From the NCBI RefSeq assembly GCF_000203795.2, contig NW_006281101.1:397279-461278 (forward strand): 64,000 nucleotides of DNA. Direction: 5' to 3'. Below the pieces are notes generated by a model, which saw only the letters and a list, made by a program, of their open reading frames with translations, made no database searches and was not told the DNA's origin. Below are positions 1 to 11,423 of the stretch, in pieces. The position numbers and the translations under genes are program-made. Every line of letters starts with the position of its first letter. The stretch's first letter is position 1. Origin of the DNA: Batrachochytrium dendrobatidis JAM81 (Eukaryota; Chytridiomycota; Chytridiomycetes; Rhizophydiales).

Positions 1-1706
1 GCTGCAAAGTATCTTGACAAAGCAGATATGGACCAACACAGTAAAGATGTCAAAGAATATCGTGCAACTGCAGCCGAAGTGGCACGACTGCGCAAGGTAG
101 CATTGCCTTATTTTTATCACATTGCATCATTTCCTTTGGTATTGGGTTCAGCCAGCTCACTTTGTTTAATGTATAGCAAAAAATGGAGCATTATGACCAC
201 CAACGCACGTCAAATGCTAAACTTAGCGATCTTGACCGCGAAGCCAAGGATCGTTCCAATTATCTTTTAGCTAAAGCCCAAATGCAAATCGAAGAGCAAG
301 AGGATGATATCAAACACATGAATGAACTCATGCTTTATGCAAAATGCGTGTCAATCCGTGATACTCAAGTAGAAGAAAAGGTACTTTTGGCTTGTTGAAT
401 TGTTTCAGCGTATACACTTTGGTTGATTTACTTTGGGTATACAGAAATGGATTCAGAATGAACGTAAAATAGAAGATGCGCGTTTGGATGCAATGATGGA
501 GCTAGAGCGTACAACCGAGTTGAAAAAACTTGAAGAAAGAGAAACCCGTCGTGTTGAAGAATTGCGTAAAGGAGCAGCAAAAATTCGTGAGCAGATTGAA
601 GAACGTCGTGAAGCTGCTCTTTTAGAGCAAGAGCGGCGCGATCAAGAAACTAAACTGATTTTGAAAGCCATTGCGGAGACTGCTGAACAGGAAAAGCAAG
701 AAAAATTGAGTAAAATTAAAAATCAACGAATCTTGATGATGGATGTAGGTTTTTATTTTAAACAAATGTGATTGTGGGTTCATTTTAAATTAATTATCAT
801 CTTGAATGGCCGAGTTTAGGTAGTCAAAACCAACCAAGAGTCTATGGAGTACAAACGAAAAGAAAAGCTTCAAGAAGAGGAAGAAGATCGTAAAGTACTT
901 CAATATATAGTCGAAAAAGAAGCCCGAGATACAGAAAACGATCGGATTCAGGCACAAAAAAAGGCAGAGCGAGAAATAGAGCTTGCAAGATTGCGTGCTG
1001 CTCAAGAAAAGGTAGAACCGTATTTTTGATTGTCATCAAGCTCGATAATTAATATGCTAAGCGTAAATTTAATCACCCTTTGTCTAGATATCTGACAAGC
1101 AAGCTCAACAGGATGCATTAAGAGCGCAACGAGCATTTGAGTCCTATGAGCGTGAATGGCGTCGTAAGGAACAAGAAACAGCTACAAAACATGCTCAGCA
1201 AGAACACGATCTACGTCGTGAAAGATATAACCAGCAACGTTCTCGTGAGCATGCAATCCAGGTAGAGGCACAAAAAATGAAACAAGAGTTTTATGAGGGG
1301 CTGCAAAGACAGAAGGAGATCGAGGCAAAGTTGGCCAAAGAAGACGAAATAAAGGCTGTAAAAAATAGGATGTATGCCATGGATGTCAAAGTAAGACTGT
1401 CGCCAATTTTGTAAAGAGTATACAATGAATATTCAACCTCACTGTTTACATGTACTAACTTGGTGTACACTGTAGGCTCAGATTCAAGAAAAAGAACAGA
1501 ATAGACGCAAGACTCGCGAAGATTTCTTTTTGGAAGGTATCCAATTGGCACACGAGCGCACCGAAAGAAAAAACAAGATCAACCAAATCAAAGCCAGGAA
1601 AATTCAGGAGCTTCGAGCTATTGGTGTACCTGAAAAATACTGCAACGAGATTGAGCGCCAAGTGCACAGCACCAACAAGCATGCGTTCAGTATGGGAGCA
1701 AAGTAA
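1..1706 (+). CDS. CFAP45: CFAP45 (CCDC19/NESG1-like) axonemal coiled-coil protein, 5' partial
   Basis: Microtubule inner protein of the ciliary/flagellar doublet. Exons 1-96, 177-380, 445-744, 820-1011, 1088-1390 and 1476-1706 join in one frame, giving 441 residues; the N-terminus lies off the left edge. The product is almost entirely charged coiled coil (trichohyalin-plectin-like). It carries stretches I recognise from animal CFAP45: the AKAQ..EEQEDDIK..NELMLYAKC..IRD block, the EREWRRKE block, and a tail reading ELRAIGVPEKYCNEIER. Human CFAP45 is about 550 residues, so roughly 100 are missing. All introns are short (64-85 nt) with GT..AG ends. Its presence implies an organism that makes motile zoospores. 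The identification is confident; the joins are inferred by hand. Confidence 0.9.
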
Positions 1707-1953
1707 TTGCAAACATTTGAGAAATGTTAATACAAGTCAAATTTCTTAATTGGAATGCCGTCTTGCATCAAAAGATATTTTTCAATCATGACAAAGATTG
1801 TTCAAAAATAAAGCCAGTGGGAATATAAATATACAGGCTTCATTTTCGCTTCCAACAGAATGATAGAGATTAATAATACATAGTTAAAATAACACTTCTA
1901 ATCCTCCCCTCCATACACAATTTTTGCAGACCATAGCCATGTACAACACAGTT
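1707..1953. other. Convergent intergenic spacer CFAP45/MYB
   Basis: This 247-bp AT-rich spacer holds the 3' ends of two convergent genes. I see no ORF or repeat in it. Confidence 0.6.
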
Positions 1954-4900
1954 TCAATAAGATCGACTCAAGTCCATATCGTCATCATCATACTCCATAT
2001 CATCGTCGTCATCATCCATATCTCCCGAAGTGACAGAGGAGTCACAAGCAGCTTCGTCAGCATGCATATTTTCAACATTCTCGAGTCCAAACTGTTTGTA
2101 AGCACTCCTATTAGATTGAGACGGGGTTTCGGGAAAAAAAGGTAGCTCTGATATGCTTTCGCCTGTCGATAAATTCAAAGCAGATACGCCTGATGGCTGG
2201 ATTTCGTATCCGCTTACACGAGAAGCCTGGGTTTCGCCAGAAGCTGTATAAGTGCCAGAGACGGGTTGAAAATGAGTACCGGACACCAGAGTGTCAGTCA
2301 AAATCGAGGCTGATTTGGCTATAGGAGCGACTCGTCGCATCATCTCGGTCTTGCGAAACATCAGCCATCGCGTACGACATTGTCTCTGTGTACGGCCAGG
2401 AATAGATTCGGCAATTCGTACCCATACCTTGCCATGCTCAATCACACCTTGTCGCAATAAGGCATCTTCATCGGCAGACCATTTTCCTTTTCTGTAATTC
2501 ATCAATGCCTCAGTAATTAGCAAATAATCAAATTAAAAGCACTGCCAACAGTATTAATTCCATGGTACTTACATAACGTTAGGGTCCAAAGCCTCGTTGT
2601 ATCTTGCCATGCACTGCTGACCACTTCGTCCATTAATACAAAGAGCAATGCGGTTCCAAAACGACGACGCTCGAGTCACACCTCCAGCATCGCCTCCAGT
2701 TCCTAATCCGCATGTATTTTCAACTTCATGCACTCCTTCAACAGCATCGTTATACGCCTGAACCAGTCGCATGTCTTCCTCCTTTGACCATTTTCCCCTT
2801 CGAGTGTGTGCAAAATAGGTATTCCATTGTTGACAACACTCATCGGACGTGCGATTTGGAATACAGCTTGCAATATGCTCCCACTGAGCATCAGTCAATG
2901 GGTTTAATCCGTCAGTTGTAACAATGCCTAGTTTGCTCTCTTCATGATTCAATGAATTCGTTCCTCCCACTATGCTGTCACTCCCAATAAATGTGTGGGT
3001 CGTGATACCTGTACTCGTTGTAATTTTTTTAACCAGTCCATCAAGAAGTTTCATCTCATTCTTTGTCCATTTGGCCAAATTCAAACCTGGACTGTTTGTT
3101 CTAAAAAATATACCAGACTGGCTAGAAACGGCTGATCTGGCGGGTGTGGGTATCGGCAAAGTGCATGCAGCCCCTGTAGCTATGGGTGGTTTGTCAACAA
3201 GTGTGAATGGCTGCGATGGCTGTTGCGCGGAAAGTGGTCGAGCAAGACGCTGTAGCTGTTGAGTCTGACAGCTAGAAATTAATGATGACTGAGGAGGTGA
3301 TGCAGGTGCAGTTATTTCCCTATTTGCAGATCCACTTCCGCAGTTTTGAATACTGTTGCTTGCAAGCTCAAATGGGATTCGCTGTGGTAACTGTCCATTA
3401 TTATGTCCAACCGATAGCGGAGATGATAACGAAGTATGCCCAGAGGATACAGGCGACAAACCACGATCCCCAAAAGGAATATCCAATCGCAAATGCTTAT
3501 AGTGCAAAGAAGTAGTCAGTGGTGTTAAATGAGGCGGTTGGTCTTGCTGCTGTTGGTTGTACAACTGAGATGCCAATCGCCATTGTTGGGTGGGTGACGG
3601 AGGAGCCGAATAAGTCTGTAAACCCGACGTGTTTTTAGAGTGTTGAGTATGCTGCTGAAACCCATCTACAACAAAAACAGAGTTGCTATGAGTTCGGTTA
3701 TGCGCCTGATTATTCGCCGCATGTCCTTCTAAAGATGCTTGTTTCTGAATGTGTCCAAATAGCGGGTCAGCGTGAAAATGAGACATGGGCTTATTTGCAA
3801 CAGATTCAGTTGAGGACAATATAGCCATAGAATGAGAAGACATCCTCGCTGGTATAGTGCAAGGATATGCCATGGGTTTTGCAGCCAAATCCGATGCAAC
3901 TGGATAAGATACTAAAGGTGGAATCGTAGTGAATGTGGCCATGGATGTGGGTAACGCGGACAGATTCAAAGTATTCAAGGATGAATGATTATTTGCAACA
4001 TCGTGTGTTTGGTGAGATAGCTCTGTATGCTGCTTTATAGGAAAATCTTGATAAAAGCCATTCATCGAGTTGGCAAGATGCAAGTTTATATCCTGAGTAG
4101 AATTGTTTTGAATCCCTATCATCATAGTAGAAGCGTTATTTAAAGTATTATCAGCTAAAATTCGATGTTCATGTTGTTTCTGAGCTTGCTGAATATGTGG
4201 ATGTTGAAAGTGTAGAGGTAGATACTGAACACTAGCCATTTGCATATTCAGTGATCCATCCATTGAGCCAACAGTAGTCAACATTGGAGAAACACCTGCA
4301 CAATACATAGGCAAGCCAGATTCGGTTATTCGAACAATGGCAGAAGTAGATTCGTTTGCAATTGCAGCACAGGAAGTCACAACCATATCATCAGATCGAA
4401 ACAAGGCAGGTGCTGCAGTAAGAATTGGAGCGGGTGCAAAAATCTGATGAATGTGTGGGGTATACGTCATACATGTTGTAGCAGGACCACTCTGGGAATA
4501 AGATGGGTGACTGGCAAAATGCATCTCAGACATTTCAGTAACCGATACAGGAGCCACGGTGGCTGTTGTGCTCAGACTTATGTGGGCAGAGTCATTTCCA
4601 GTGGGTAGAGCAGAGTTATGGGCGGTTGGTAGTGGATAAGTATCCATAGCCATGGAGAATGTGATTGGAAGACGCTGTTCAAACAAATCTGCCAATGCAG
4701 ATGTTGTAGCAACATCGGTTTGCGATTGGGTCTGAGAAGTTTGGTGCATAGCATCAAACGAATGAAGTAATGCATTGCTAGTGCATTTAAAAGGCAACAC
4801 GCCGGACTGAGAATGTGGCAGCAGCATTGCAGGAGCAGATCCTGGTGATGAGTGTGAAAATGAAGTTGATTGAGCCAATGCCTGCTGCTGAAGAATTTTG

Positions 4901-7256
4901 TGCTGTTGAATTTGTCTTTGTTTCTGTAGCAATGCTCCAGTAGATGCAGAGTGCGTCATGGATGGTGCTGCAGGTAGTGTATGCGGTACAGAGTTTGCAA
5001 GCGAGTGTTGCATAGCGCCTGGACCCATACTCATAATATTGGACGCGGCAGTTACTACATTCAAAACAGATCGTTGCTGCTGTGGATTGTTGGACGTTTG
5101 GGCTGGAGTTGCAGCCATAGACTCGGAAGTGCATGAAGCAAGCGTATTAAGTAGTGATGTAGATGAGTTGATATCAACGCTCATCATCTGGTTTTTGATA
5201 TCTGGTGATTGATGTAGCTGCTGCACAGATTCCTGCTTTAATAGTAATGCAGGAATATGGGACACGGCATTCAAGTGTGTAGTGGATCCCGATGAAGATA
5301 CCATTTCTGGAAATCCAGTAAGAGAAACAAGAGGTTGAATACAATGCATAGATGTAACCATTGGATCATTCACCTTTGAGGGAGAGATTATTGTCCCAGC
5401 TGCAATGGACACGGGTAAAAATGAAGCAGATACTATGGGCAGAGTTGTAAACATAGTGGATGTAGATGTTTGAGAAAATTCAGGAATTGATGAGGACATG
5501 GATGGTTGAGTAGAATCAAAAGCGATAGTAGACGGTGGGAGGGATGCAGAAGCACATGTAGGTGTATGAGTGTTGCCTGTAGATGTCGGAGTAGCAGCCA
5601 TGTTTTTAGCAAAAGAACCAGTTTTTGCCATTTCTACATCGCAAGCTGAAGCAACGGTAGTACAAGCAATAGATGCAGCGGATTTGGACGCAGCAGCCTG
5701 AGCAATGACGTTATTTGCAACAAACGCATTCACTCGATCCAACTGCTTGACCGTGTCGTGTAACTGTGCAGTGATACGCTGAATCTCTTCATCCTTTTCA
5801 TTAATCTTAGTATTTGCTATCCGTATTGTATTGTCCCATTGCTGTTCCTTCCCATCAAAGTCATCCTTCATGAACATGCACCGACCAAGCGTGTCGTGCA
5901 ACAGTTTCTGCTGAGCCTCCATAGTGGAACTGACACTATCTAGCTTTTGGGTGATTTCAAGCAGCTATAAGATCATACAAAATGAGTTTTAGCAACCTGA
6001 TCCAAATTTGAATGCAAGATGATTAATTCATCCAGCAGCTTAAATTGCTGCATAATTGACACGTTTCTCATCACGTGACTGTTTGCCATGTTGCATAAAG
6101 CCAACTACAACAGTCAATGAAGCATACTGTATAAATCAGCAATAATAATACCTGAGTTTCTAGTTCGTGAATGCGACCGCTTTGAGTTTGAACTATTTCT
6201 GCTGTTGCTTCTGCTATCACTGCTGAAGATAATAGCGGCAACGATGAGTTTGTGGGCACATCACCACAGATTGAAGGTGAGCTGGAGTAGTTGCTAGTAG
6301 TGCTAGCTACAGGACCTACTTCTGCCACTGAAATAGAGTTGGATATAGCTGGAGTGGATATGCCAACCACAGATCCAGTTCCAAGTGCAGCAGGAGTCAG
6401 AGTTGCTGTATTAATATGAGCCCCAGTGTTGGATGTGGTGTCGGTTGTTGTATTGCCAACCAAAAGTAAATCGGAAGCAGCTCTCTGTGGTATTCCAACC
6501 ATCGATATGTCAGTGGTTGTGCCTACCATTACTACCGATGGGATTTGATGTTGGTCAGTAATCGCTGGAGCATCTTGTAATTGTTGCAACAGCTGTAATT
6601 GCTGATTTTCTAATTCAAGCTGTTGCTGCTGATGAGCCAGACTGGCAGCATCAAATACAGACTGCAGCAAATCTGTGGTAGAGCCAGTGGTGGAAATAGC
6701 CAGCATATTTGCAGGAGTGGCATCGATTGTAGTAGGAGGTTGCTGTCTTTGCTCCAGCTCCAGTTGTTGGTGCAGATGAAGCTGCTGTTGCTGTGAAATA
6801 GAATGATCCAACTCAATAGTGGACATTGGCAACAGAGGCATCTGCTGCTGTTCTAAAAGCTGCTGTTGCTCTAAAAGTTGCTGCTTCTCTAAAAGTTTTT
6901 TCTGCTGTAGATGATGGTGTAAACTAGTAGCATCATTGTTGCTGGCAATCGTCGTAGCATTAGCAGCTGCAGGCGTCTGGCCCATGAATGGATTGTGCGG
7001 AGAGTTGGAAGCAATCGCAAATGCCTCTGCTGCTGCAGCCACGGCATGCTGCTGCAGCTGAATCTGTTGCTGCTGCTCTAGCTCTAGCTGCATCAGAAGC
7101 TGCTGCTTCTGTTGTTCTGCCAGTTGTCTTTGCATTGCCATCATGTCTGGTATATCAGGGTGATGCAGACAGCCTAATGTGTTAGCAATCTCGCAGCCAT
7201 ATCTAACCAGTCAACATCTACCATAAATCTACAATACCATTGACAGAAGGTTCCAT
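1954..7256 (-). CDS. Large Q/S/T-rich three-repeat MYB (SANT) DNA-binding protein
   Basis: Probable nuclear transcription factor. Exons on the minus strand are 7256-7238, 7173-6152, 6104-5997, 5964-2573 and 2491-1954; they sum to 1692 residues in frame. The N-terminal ~380 residues are glutamine-rich (runs of QQQ/LLEQQQ), followed by a short coiled coil and ~900 residues of low-complexity S/T/Q/H sequence. Three MYB repeats follow: R1 near 1346 (KWTKNEMKLL...WEHIASCIPNRT, with a long insert), R2 near 1438 (RGKWSKEEDMRL...WNRIALCINGRSGQQC) and R3 near 1514 (IKGKWSADEDALLRQG...RIAESIPGRTQRQCRTRW). The R2-R3 junction DPNVIKGKW crosses an intron and is typical of c-Myb/SNAPC4-like proteins. The tail is a D/E-rich stretch (DMDDDDDDMEYDDDDMD). 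Exon 1 (19 nt) is chosen because its intron has a CTAAC branch site and restores frame. I cannot say whether it is closer to SNAPC4 or to general MYB factors. Confidence 0.8.
6590..7110. repeat. CTG/CAG-rich low-complexity tract encoding polyglutamine
   Basis: This stretch of the MYB gene is dense in imperfect CTG/TTG (CAG/CAA on the coding strand) triplets, giving runs such as QQQLLEQQQLLEQQQ. The interruptions mean it is not a pure microsatellite, but length variation between strains would be expected. Confidence 0.7.
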
Positions 7257-7392
7257 TTCTACAACCAGCAATAATAGTTACAACTCAGTTCACAATAGCA
7301 GTTTAATATTTCAATTAATCTTCCGCTGGTCGGAATGTGTGCAACTAATTAGCAGTTGAAATTGTCATCGTGTTCGCTCTCAAACGATCACT

Positions 7393-10300
7393 TTAGTCCG
7401 CAGTGAGCTTGAACAACTGCAAAACTTGATCAATATTTTGGTCTGAAGGGATTTTCCGTGTCTTGGTTTGACTCTTTCCTCCATCCAATCTCTGTTGCAA
7501 TATCTCAGTAAACTCCAGCGTGCATTCCTTCTTGACACATTTCATCACTTGTTCTTTTCTATGCTTTCCCTGTTCACCATCATCGCACATGCCCAGGAAA
7601 TTCACAACAGTCTTCACGGCCACTTTACCTGTCTTACATGCTCCTATTACCACCTCCATCGCCCGATCAGTTTGCCCACACCGCATTAGTGCTTCCATGT
7701 ATGATGTTGTGCAATTGGGTGAAATCGGAAACTTGTCTACATCTACAACCTGTTGCCACACTTTATCCAGCACCTCGAGATCACCTGCAAATCCCAGCGC
7801 GTCTAGCACAAGACAAAACGTCACTGGTGTCACTCCATGGTCAGTGTTCATCGTGGTTGTCCAAGGCAACGATAAAGGGGTCATGCTTGTATCAAGCAAA
7901 GAGTCTGTTTCATTGTGCTCATGTGTCTCGTCGTAGAGGTCTTGGATAGATTCGTCAGCTTGTGTATTTACATCACTTGCAAATTGGTCGTGTTCAACTA
8001 GATCTGCTAGATCAGGCACCAACATATCCACATCCAAAATATCTTTTGCATTTGCTACATGAATGCACGTTTCAATACTTGGATCGTTACTCGTAAAAAC
8101 TGGTACCTGTGCATCACTACCCCCGCCACTACGTTTCCATAGCCGATTCCAAACCAAAAACAGTTTCGCATAGTTTTTGGAATGCAAGTAGCCAGTCATT
8201 AGTGCATTCACTGTAGCACTCGTAGCAGGAACTGAAACAAATGCCTTGCTATCATCGTTTGCCAACAAGCGCCTAAACAGCCGTTCCATTTCAGATATGC
8301 GTCCACATCGACCCAGCATTGTCAAGACAGTTTGTTGAATGGCTACCGTGGGTTTAAATTTGGCCTGTACTAGCAGTTGGATGCCTTGAATCGCACGACA
8401 CACATCCCCCGCATCAACACATGCGCTGATCCACCCACCGTATCCACTCTGATTGACTCTTCCGCCGGCTTGAACCATCCACTTCCAATACTGCATTGCC
8501 TCATCTAACCCACCACTTGGATCACTAAATTTTGCATGATGCACAGCTGCTCGCATTAATGATACAAACGGCCGCGAAGTAGGTTTGAACATTTCCAAAT
8601 ATACTCTGAGGGTTTGTTTGGCATGAGAAAGATTGCCCAAATCGCTAGCATAATACCCAACAACATCACAAAGTATCTCTGCTAAATATTTGGCATGAGG
8701 AAGATCCCTATAAGCCAACGCACGATCCGTATTTTGAGCCTTCACAAACTGGGTTCTTTGTGAATGAGCAATGGCAAGCACATCCTCGACTACTCTTTGA
8801 CCCTTCATCACATTACCCGACTTGAAGCATACATACACATATGCTCGATACGTTTTTGGGTGCGTTTCCCACTGCACTTGTTTGATTACACTTTGGATCG
8901 CATCAAATCGATCCAGTTGGATTGCTCCAGTAATATATTTGGCAACAATCGCATCCTCCACCCCAGAAACACCGCCACGAGCACATCCAATGATCTTTCG
9001 CCAGTACTTGATTACATTGATCCAATCGTGCTCTAGAATGGCCACATCCATAAATGCAGTGTATACAGCGACTGGGACATGCTTAACTCCCCCATAGTAT
9101 GCTCCAAGACTTTTGAGTTTAGATTCTGCCTCGTCTCGCTTACCAAGTTTCAAGAGCGTCGCCACCCATATAGCATGCGTTGTATCATCCGCAATAAACC
9201 CATATGTGTTTATATGTTTAATGCGCCGTTCGGCTTCATCTGCATGACCAAAGATCAAATAAGCGCGAGTGACGGCATGGAACGCATCAATGGTAACCAC
9301 ATTTACTTTGTCTCGACACATTATCGCAACACGATCGGCATCACCTAGTTTTCGCATCGTAATGAGCGAATCTATAATCCATCTGTACATTTGCATGGTG
9401 GGTGCAAGTCCTTTTTCCAGCATCGTGTCAATAAACTTTAATGCAGAGTCAGGATAGCCTGTAGCACACCATCCAGCAACAATAGTTGTTCTTGTATCCA
9501 CAGATGCATAAGCTTTTGACATTAGCATGGCTCGATCAAGTAATTCTACAGCATCTTTCACTAGATGCGAGTAGCATAACCGAGAAATAATATGCTTGAA
9601 TCGCTCAGGTGGAATCCGCCAACCACTTTGAATCATATCATTAATCACTTGTAGGGTCACATCCAACTTGTACTCGTAAGAATATATCGCAGAAAGAATA
9701 AATAATATTCCAGAGTCAGCATAGGTTGGGGAAGTCAATTCAAGACGATACGGGTGTGCCAAAAACGCTTTCAAGGCATCACGCTTTCCACTGCTTTGAT
9801 CTGGGCGTAACTTGCAAGCACGAATATATGACACTAAAATGGATGCATCGGTTTGCAAACCCATCTCATTAGCCTTTTCAAATAGTTTTATAGCAGAGTC
9901 TGCGTCGAGATTGTGAACCAGTGTTGTAAACGTTTTGATATTGGGATAAACACCATAGGATTGCATTGTGTCTAGCACACGTACGACGTCTGTATAGGTT
10001 GTGCACTTTTGAGAAAAAGCTATATAATTGAAAGAGACGACATCAGCCAAAGCCAGATTAGGTGAAGCAGTAGACATGTAGGCAACCAGATCTAGCATAA
10101 ATTCAGAGATGGATTTTACTTGCGCATTGGCTTCCTTTACTGAAATATCCAGTATGCCTGAATGCTGTTGCATAAATGATATTTCTTGACAACACGTTTG
10201 CAGGAGATAGTTTAAATGTATAGAGGGTTGTATTGATCGTTGTTGCTGAGCGACGAATGCTTTGATAAACTCGATTGCCTCTTTGGAACTATGACGTATA

Positions 10301-11076
10301 GCTATGGATACAATAAGTATGTACACGACAGTCGAGTCCAATCGCTTTAGATTACACTTTCTGCATATAGATGATATAATATCTAAGCCTTGTTGTACAG
10401 TTTTGACTTTGTAAGCACGAACAATCCATAGAATATCTTGCGAGGTCAAATCTGACCATTTATTACCAGGTCTCCACCATATCAATAACTTTTCAGTCTG
10501 TTCAACAGCATTGTGATTTTCTGGCGACAGGGCCAGAAAAGCAACCAATCGATGCATCAGCTGTTCAACCTCTAGCAAGTTTTTTATGCTGCTAGTATCA
10601 TTTTTGATTAAGATGCGACACAAGTCCCAGACTCGAGTAATATCGGTTGATTTAAGATCTCGTCTTTTGTTTTGAAAGAGGTCGCACAGGGTGCGGATTG
10701 TTTCGACATGAAGCGTATATTGAATCGGTAGGTTTCTAGTATCTATAGCTGGATTAAGTTTGGAAGAAAAGTGAGTAGCTGTTGAAAGGCTCATACTCAT
10801 ATGTGAATTTAGACTGCATTTGAAAAAAGTCGAGTTGGTAAATGGAAGCGATGCCATGTAAAAGTGTCTAGAATGGGAAGCAGTAGAGCAAGTGTAAACA
10901 GAAACTATGGACTGATGGATCACTGATGCTACACTTTGATGCGAATGTCGTTTGATCATTCTTAATGGCAAGTAATATGTTCTCATCAGCCTGTTAGATT
11001 CAATACTGAACGATTTGCCATGAAATTGGAAAACTGCAAACGGTGGTGTTTGGAACCAGACCATCGCCATATTCAT
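7393..11076 (-). CDS. Pentatricopeptide-repeat (PPR) protein, probably mitochondrial
   Basis: A single uninterrupted ORF of 1227 codons. Helix-pair signatures typical of PPR proteins recur throughout, for example the stretches around FNYIAFSQKCTTYTDVVRVL, TYADSGILFILSAIYSYE, TIVAGWCATGYPDSALKFID and FVSLMRAAVHHAKFSDPSGG. The first ~90 residues are rich in H, S, R and hydrophobic residues and poor in acids, as in mitochondrial presequences; an internal Met (MRTYYLPLRMIKRHS) could be the true start. Fungal PPR proteins of this size usually bind organellar RNA for processing or translation; that role is inferred. It lies 136 bp upstream of the MYB gene on the same strand. Lack of introns in 3.7 kb is unusual beside its intron-rich neighbours. 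Confidence 0.85.
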   Translation of the reverse strand: MNMAMVWFQTPPFAVFQFHGKSFSIESNRLMRTYYLPLRMIKRHSHQSVASVIHQSIVSVYTCSTASHSRHFYMASLPFTNSTFFKCSLNSHMSMSLSTATHFSSKLNPAIDTRNLPIQYTLHVETIRTLCDLFQNKRRDLKSTDITRVWDLCRILIKNDTSSIKNLLEVEQLMHRLVAFLALSPENHNAVEQTEKLLIWWRPGNKWSDLTSQDILWIVRAYKVKTVQQGLDIISSICRKCNLKRLDSTVVYILIVSIAIRHSSKEAIEFIKAFVAQQQRSIQPSIHLNYLLQTCCQEISFMQQHSGILDISVKEANAQVKSISEFMLDLVAYMSTASPNLALADVVSFNYIAFSQKCTTYTDVVRVLDTMQSYGVYPNIKTFTTLVHNLDADSAIKLFEKANEMGLQTDASILVSYIRACKLRPDQSSGKRDALKAFLAHPYRLELTSPTYADSGILFILSAIYSYEYKLDVTLQVINDMIQSGWRIPPERFKHIISRLCYSHLVKDAVELLDRAMLMSKAYASVDTRTTIVAGWCATGYPDSALKFIDTMLEKGLAPTMQMYRWIIDSLITMRKLGDADRVAIMCRDKVNVVTIDAFHAVTRAYLIFGHADEAERRIKHINTYGFIADDTTHAIWVATLLKLGKRDEAESKLKSLGAYYGGVKHVPVAVYTAFMDVAILEHDWINVIKYWRKIIGCARGGVSGVEDAIVAKYITGAIQLDRFDAIQSVIKQVQWETHPKTYRAYVYVCFKSGNVMKGQRVVEDVLAIAHSQRTQFVKAQNTDRALAYRDLPHAKYLAEILCDVVGYYASDLGNLSHAKQTLRVYLEMFKPTSRPFVSLMRAAVHHAKFSDPSGGLDEAMQYWKWMVQAGGRVNQSGYGGWISACVDAGDVCRAIQGIQLLVQAKFKPTVAIQQTVLTMLGRCGRISEMERLFRRLLANDDSKAFVSVPATSATVNALMTGYLHSKNYAKLFLVWNRLWKRSGGGSDAQVPVFTSNDPSIETCIHVANAKDILDVDMLVPDLADLVEHDQFASDVNTQADESIQDLYDETHEHNETDSLLDTSMTPLSLPWTTTMNTDHGVTPVTFCLVLDALGFAGDLEVLDKVWQQVVDVDKFPISPNCTTSYMEALMRCGQTDRAMEVVIGACKTGKVAVKTVVNFLGMCDDGEQGKHRKEQVMKCVKKECTLEFTEILQQRLDGGKSQTKTRKIPSDQNIDQVLQLFKLTAD

Positions 11077-11099
11077 GAAAAAGAAGTATTCAATACGAT

Positions 11100-11270
11100 T
11101 GCCAAAATACGTAGTAAACGGTCGAATTTACTGGACAGTATTGTGACATGAGCTTCTTGACAAATCTGACGGATTCTTTTCCTAGTGATCGGCATGGAAC
11201 CATCAGAATAGTCGAATTGTACAATGTATGACTGTCAAAATGTATAGTTTGGAAACAATCGATATTAACC
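11100..11270. repeat. Degenerate copy A of the TATTCACGTAAA inverted-repeat family
   Basis: Between the PPR gene and ERG3 lies a decayed copy. It keeps the internal landmarks of the family (tttactggacagtattgtg, then tagtgatcggcatgga, then ttgtacaatgtatgactgtc), with a deletion between the last two. A weak left end (atacgtagtaaacgg) is visible. I see no right end. Confidence 0.55.
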
Positions 11271-11423
11271 GTCAATTACTCCAAAACAAGATAAATGCAA
11301 GTTTTCTATTTCAAGCGGATGCAGCTGTCATGGAAATATCAATAAAATCAATTCTTCATTCCAATATAAAGGGCAGAAATTCTGCCCAGCATCACAACCG
11401 CTTTTAAAAAGCAAGCTTGCAGT

